Origin: Deltaproteobacteria bacterium
Lineage (GTDB): Bacteria; Desulfobacterota; DSM-4660; Desulfatiglandales; Desulfatiglandaceae
DNA: 15,263 nt
Reading direction: 5' to 3'
NCBI GenBank assembly: GCA_029932035.1
Contig: JAOZQV010000036.1
Span: forward strand, 1 to 15,263
Made by a program: the position numbers and the translations under genes. The notes below the pieces were generated by a model. It was not told the origin of the DNA and ran no database searches. It saw only the letters and a program-made list of their open reading frames with translations. Positions 12,459 through 15,263 of the stretch are shown piece by piece. Within the stretch, counting starts at the first letter, position 1, and each line of letters starts with the position of its first letter.

Positions 12459-13769
12459 ATGATAGAACGAGAAATAGAAAGAAAAATTGAAGACTTCAGA
12501 GATCTGGGTATTCCGGATTATATCCCGAGGGAAAGTAGGATTCAACTCGTTGGGAACATGGTATCAACGATCATAGGAGCCCGCAGGGCCGGCAAGAGCT
12601 TCCGGGCCATACAGGCAGCAGATGAATTAATTGAGCAAAAGGTTCTCAGATCGATCAACCAGATTTGTCTGCTCGATTTTGACAACCCCATCCTATCCAA
12701 TATGAATGCCACTGATCTGAAACTGATTCAGGATACCTTCCTCAAACTGAATCCGGATTTTGAACTCACCACGCCGCTCCTTTTCATCCTGGATGAGATC
12801 CACAAGATCTCTAACTGGGAAGAATATGTCATAGATCTATCCCGTAATCCAAACTGGAAAGTAATAGTTACTGGATCGTCTTCAAAACTGTTAAAAGATG
12901 ACATCGCAACCGAACTCCGGGGCAAAGCCATTTCTTCCACTATTTATCCTCTCAGCTTTAGTGAATTTCTGAAGTTCAAGGGCTTCGGATACAAGCCGGG
13001 TTCAACAAAAGGCCAGGCCGAGACAAGAAGATTTTTTGATGAATTCCTGACATGGGGCGCCTATCCCGCTCTAACCGGTGTAGAAGAATATACGAAAGAG
13101 TCGCTGCTTCGAGAGTATTTCGATACCATGATTCTTAAAGATATCATACAGCGACACAATGTCAGCAAACCTCGACAATGCATCCACCTGTACAACTACC
13201 TCCTTTCCAATATCGGCAAAAGCCATACCCTCATGAGCGCCTTTCGGTATCTAAAACAGGCCGGATTCAATACAAGCCGAGATGCAGTGAGGGAGCAGGT
13301 CCATTGGGCGGAAGATTCATGGCTCCTGTCAAATGTCTCCATATATTCGAATTCACTCAAAGAGCAAGAGAGAAATTACAAAAAGATTTATGCTATTGAT
13401 TGGGCTTTGGCCAATAAAAACAGCCTTATTTGGGATGGCGCCTATTCCAGGGCGTTTGAGAATATGGTTTTCATCCACCTTTATCAAAAGTGGCACAGAA
13501 TCCACTACTATCTGACCAAGAAAAAACGACAGGAAGTGGACTTCATCGCTGTTGACGCCCATCGTCGTCCTGTTATGGCGGTCCAGGCATGTATGGATAT
13601 AGACCAGGAGGACACTCTGAATCGAGAATTGGAACCCATGATCTCAACAGCAAAGTATTTCGGCATAAAGGAAAACCTGATAATTACCTACAATCAGGAA
13701 AAGGATTTTCATAGGGACGGGATTCTTGTCAAGGCCATTCCAGCCTGGAAATGGCTGCTCAACGATTGA
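12459..13769 (+). CDS. AAA-family ATP-binding protein with DUF4143 C-terminal domain
   Basis: A 436-aa ATPase of the AAA_14/DUF4143 type, a large family common in bacteria and archaea, often near toxin-antitoxin genes, with no settled function. Walker A is GARRAGKS (about 40-47), Walker B is LLFILDE (107-113) followed by the characteristic IHKISNWEEYV, and sensor-like VTGSSS (137-142) precedes ELRGKAISSTIYPLSFSEFL. The DUF4143 part includes FLTWGAYPAL and KKRQEVDFI (about 355-363), an element resembling a PD-(D/E)XK core, but the later Glu-x-Lys is replaced by VQAC, so nuclease activity is doubtful. The start is uncertain: I take ATG 12459 (MIERE...); TTG 12438 or GTG 12444 are also open, and none has a clear ribosome site. 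Confidence 0.88.
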   Translation: MIEREIERKIEDFRDLGIPDYIPRESRIQLVGNMVSTIIGARRAGKSFRAIQAADELIEQKVLRSINQICLLDFDNPILSNMNATDLKLIQDTFLKLNPDFELTTPLLFILDEIHKISNWEEYVIDLSRNPNWKVIVTGSSSKLLKDDIATELRGKAISSTIYPLSFSEFLKFKGFGYKPGSTKGQAETRRFFDEFLTWGAYPALTGVEEYTKESLLREYFDTMILKDIIQRHNVSKPRQCIHLYNYLLSNIGKSHTLMSAFRYLKQAGFNTSRDAVREQVHWAEDSWLLSNVSIYSNSLKEQERNYKKIYAIDWALANKNSLIWDGAYSRAFENMVFIHLYQKWHRIHYYLTKKKRQEVDFIAVDAHRRPVMAVQACMDIDQEDTLNRELEPMISTAKYFGIKENLIITYNQEKDFHRDGILVKAIPAWKWLLND

Positions 13770-13850
13770 GAACCGGCACAGGCAATGAAACAACCGAAAA
13801 AAATCTTTGACAAAACAATGTAGCAGCGTCCATTAAGAGACTATTCCATA

Positions 13851-13888
13851 TTGACAAAGGCACCATTATGACGTACATTTATGTAGCA
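13851..13888 (+). promoter_or_regulatory. Promoter and operator of the DUF1778-GNAT module
   Basis: TTGACA (13851-13856), 17 bp, TACATT (13874-13879). The inverted repeat TACAT-TT-ATGTA (13874-13885) lies exactly on the -10, a good place for antitoxin autorepression. The octamer ATGTAGCA occurs at 13881-13888 and also 63 bp upstream at 13818-13825, about six helical turns away, suggesting paired sites. Confidence 0.6.
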
Positions 13889-13918
13889 TGATGATAGAAA
13901 ACTCAGGGAAACTTTACC

Positions 13919-14206
13919 ATGGATGCAGCAACTCAAAATAAAAACGAGCGGATCAACCTCCGTGTGAAAAGCAGCGCAAAGCGCCTCATAGCGCGTGCGG
14001 CCGGTTTTGAGGGCAAGACCGTCAGTCATTTTATACTGACCAGCGCCTTGAAGCGTGCAGAGGAAACCGTCCGGGAGCATCAGATGATAACGTTGAATAC
14101 GGAAAATTCAAGGGCCTTTTTCGATGCCCTGGCCGCTCCGGTGCGTTTTAATCGCAAATTGACCGTTGCTCTTGAAGAATATGATAAGCGCGTCATCAGC
14201 AAATGA
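13919..14206 (+). CDS. DUF1778 (TacA-like) antitoxin
   Basis: The 95-aa protein has the DUF1778 ribbon-helix-helix at the N-terminus (ERINLRVKSSAKRLIARAAGFEGKTVSHFILTSAL spans residues 10-44) and the toxin-binding C-terminus with NSRAFFDALAAPVRFNRKL (63-81). In the TacAT family the N-terminus binds the promoter and the C-terminal tail wraps the acetyltransferase toxin to block it. AGGGA (13905-13909) lies 9 nt upstream. The stop overlaps the downstream ATG by 4 nt. Confidence 0.93.
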   Translation: MDAATQNKNERINLRVKSSAKRLIARAAGFEGKTVSHFILTSALKRAEETVREHQMITLNTENSRAFFDALAAPVRFNRKLTVALEEYDKRVISK

Positions 14207-14730
14207 CGAATTTCCGAGATCTGGTTATAGCGCCGCTGAACGCCGCTCATGACAGAGCCGGCTTCCGCTGTAATGTAGAAGCGCTGGATCATTATATTCA
14301 TAAGCAGGCAGGACAGGATATCAGACGCCGCATCAGTCGTATTTTCGTTGCAGCGCTGCCGGACAACCCCAAAGAGGTGATGGGTTATTACAGCCTGAGC
14401 ACATTGTCCATTGAACTGAGCCAATTACCGGAAAAGCTGGCCCGAAAGTTGCCGAAGCACCCGGTCCCCACTGCTCTGATTGGCAGACTGGCGGTCAGTG
14501 AAAATGCCAGGGGATGCGGCATTGGCAAAATGCTGCTGGTAGATGCTGTTAAGCGAACCCTGTCGGTCAGCGACCAGATTGCAATCTATGCCATGGTTGT
14601 GGATGCCATTAACGACAGCGCTAAAGGCTTTTATGAGCAGTTCGGGTTTACCCGCTTAAGCGATGACAGCCCAAGGCTGTTTCTGCCTTTAAAATCTTTT
14701 GAAGACAACCCACTACCCATACTGTTTTAA
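14203..14730 (+). CDS. GNAT-family acetyltransferase toxin (TacT-like)
   Basis: The 175-aa product matches toxin-type GNAT acetyltransferases, which acetylate the amino acid on charged tRNA and block translation. Hallmarks are FRCNVEALDHYI (21-32), VMGYYSLS (59-66), LIGRLAVSENARGCGIGKMLL (92-112) containing the acetyl-CoA-binding RGCGIG (103-108), and FYEQFGF (143-149) with the expected catalytic Tyr144. Full length and intact. It is coupled to the DUF1778 antitoxin by an ATGA overlap and is followed 22 bp later by a terminator, so the module is a self-contained two-gene unit. Which tRNA it modifies cannot be told. Confidence 0.94.
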   Translation: MTNFRDLVIAPLNAAHDRAGFRCNVEALDHYIHKQAGQDIRRRISRIFVAALPDNPKEVMGYYSLSTLSIELSQLPEKLARKLPKHPVPTALIGRLAVSENARGCGIGKMLLVDAVKRTLSVSDQIAIYAMVVDAINDSAKGFYEQFGFTRLSDDSPRLFLPLKSFEDNPLPILF

Positions 14731-14751
14731 ATTTCTAATATTAAGAAACAG

Positions 14752-14770
14752 AAAAAGCGCCGGGCTTTTT
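14752..14770 (+). terminator. Intrinsic terminator after the GNAT toxin
   Basis: AAAAAGC (14752-14758) and GCTTTTT (14764-14770) form a 7-bp stem with a 5-nt GC loop, ending in a T run, 22 bp after the toxin stop. Confidence 0.7.
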
Positions 14771-14828
14771 GAAGGATAAAATATTTGGCTCTGTGATCCC
14801 TGCCCGTCGAAGATGCCGTCGCGCGGTG

Positions 14829-14863
14829 CCCCGTTAAATTTCTTTGGCTTCTATTTAACTGGG
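14829..14863. repeat. Palindromic hairpin repeat, copy 2 (GTTAAAT-N13-ATTTAAC)
   Basis: GTTAAAT (14833-14839) and ATTTAAC (14853-14859) with a 13-nt loop; after one mismatch the stem extends by CCC/GGG. It corresponds position by position to the copy at 8816-8850, including CTTTG in the loop, with roughly three quarters identity over 40 bp. A small hairpin CCTCT-GTG-AGAGG (about 14868-14880) follows. Confidence 0.65.
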
Positions 14864-15043
14864 TTGCCCTCTGTGAGAGGTATTCTTTTCAATAACGTAA
14901 CAAAGTGCCCACACTATACGTAATACAACCGCATCCCTGGCTACACTGATTCGCAATAAACCAACAAAACACCAGCTTGCTCCGTGCCGTCCAGAAACTT
15001 ACTGAATTGGATGAGATAGCAATCGCTGAAAAAAAGGTAATAT
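14864..15043. other. Intergenic stretch before the flippase remnant
   Basis: No gene with a start and ribosome site is visible. One plus-strand frame stays open from 14950 to 15081 (43 codons, no ATG), containing AVQKLTELDEIAIAEKKV. It could be the tail of a decayed gene running into the flippase, but I do not recognise it. No good promoter was seen. Confidence 0.35.
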
Positions 15044-15226
15044 TTGAGAACAACTTTCGACATACGCTCTACCGGCTTTAAGCGCTACTTTAGCAACACC
15101 TCCTGGCTCATGGGCCACCGTGTATTGAGCATGGTTGTTGCGCTCTTTGTCGGTGTCTATGTTGCCCGATATCTCGGGCCGGAGAGGTTTGGCCTTTTGA
15201 GCTATGCGATAGCTCGCAGCGTCTAA
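15044..15226 (+). pseudogene. Truncated polysaccharide flippase (Wzx-like), N-terminal fragment
   Basis: Only 60 codons are open. Residues 9-57 look like the beginning of an oligosaccharide flippase of the MOP superfamily: a short cytoplasmic lead, a hydrophobic segment (about 23-42), then the typical VARYLGPERFGLLSYAIA. Intact proteins run to 400-500 aa and carry lipid-linked sugar units across the inner membrane. Here the reading ends three residues later in a stop, and none of the three frames continues as flippase in the remaining 37 bp, so this is not a single-base frameshift but a break or replacement. The start is TTG 15044 behind AAAAGG. Soon after the stop, GGAAGGAG (about 15234-15241) may serve a new gene beyond the window. 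Confidence 0.7.
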
Positions 15227-15263
15227 GTCAATAGGAAGGAGTGACTTATATTTGTTATCGATC

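Noticed and set aside
12459..13769. DUF4143 protein as an active nuclease
   Set aside because: EVDFI resembles part of a PD-(D/E)XK site but the Glu-x-Lys half is replaced by Val-Gln-Ala-Cys.
8928..14730. Integrated plasmid, prophage or integrative element
   Set aside because: No integrase, relaxase, phage structural gene, tRNA or attachment-site duplication is visible; only the hairpin pair hints at mobility.
14950..15081. 43-codon open plus-strand frame before and overlapping the flippase start
   Set aside because: No ATG or supported start and no recognised family; kept only as a possible gene remnant.

Overview
This window looks like a chromosomal segment of a Gram-negative, anaerobic-type bacterium, most likely a member of the Desulfobacterota (former Deltaproteobacteria) or a close neighbour. 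That is inferred from gene content (a TAXI-type TRAP transporter with its DUF1850 partner, a PreP-like M16C peptidase), from near-balanced base composition, and from intergenic repeats of a style I associate with that group. No rRNA, tRNA, CRISPR array or intact transposase is visible.

Left part (1-8667), metabolic backbone. A secreted-protein gene is cut by the left edge (minus strand). A 161-bp MITE-like inverted repeat and a short direct repeat separate it from ilvE (minus strand, branched-chain aminotransferase). Divergent from ilvE, behind a sigma70-like promoter with an inverted repeat, runs a tight four-gene plus-strand operon: a small exported protein of unknown function, a TAXI solute-binding protein, a DUF1850 membrane protein and a fused TRAP permease. 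Together the last three form a complete secondary uptake system for an organic acid or similar substrate. After 154 bp of micro-repeats comes a large M16C zinc metallopeptidase with all catalytic residues in place.

Right part (8668-15263), accessory region, all genes on the plus strand. It opens with a palindromic hairpin repeat and a winged-helix regulator whose promoter carries a perfect 9-bp inverted repeat and whose C-terminal domain is a degenerate nucleotidyltransferase fold. Then come three toxin-antitoxin modules of different types: an AbiEi/AbiEii-like pair, a ribbon-helix-helix/PemK-MazF pair, and a DUF1778/GNAT pair. A DUF4143-type AAA ATPase sits between the second and third. Each has its own recognisable promoter, in most cases with a palindrome over the -35 or -10, so they look like independently acquired, autoregulated units. 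The region ends with an intrinsic terminator, a second copy of the hairpin repeat and the first ~57 codons of a Wzx-like polysaccharide flippase that stops abruptly.

The most interesting signals are the pair of matching GTTAAAT-N13-ATTTAAC hairpins bracketing the 6-kb accessory block, the degenerate nucleotidyltransferase regulator with its perfect operator, and the truncated flippase, which suggests that a surface-polysaccharide locus was broken up by toxin-antitoxin cargo. No gene here is convincingly a wholly new system.
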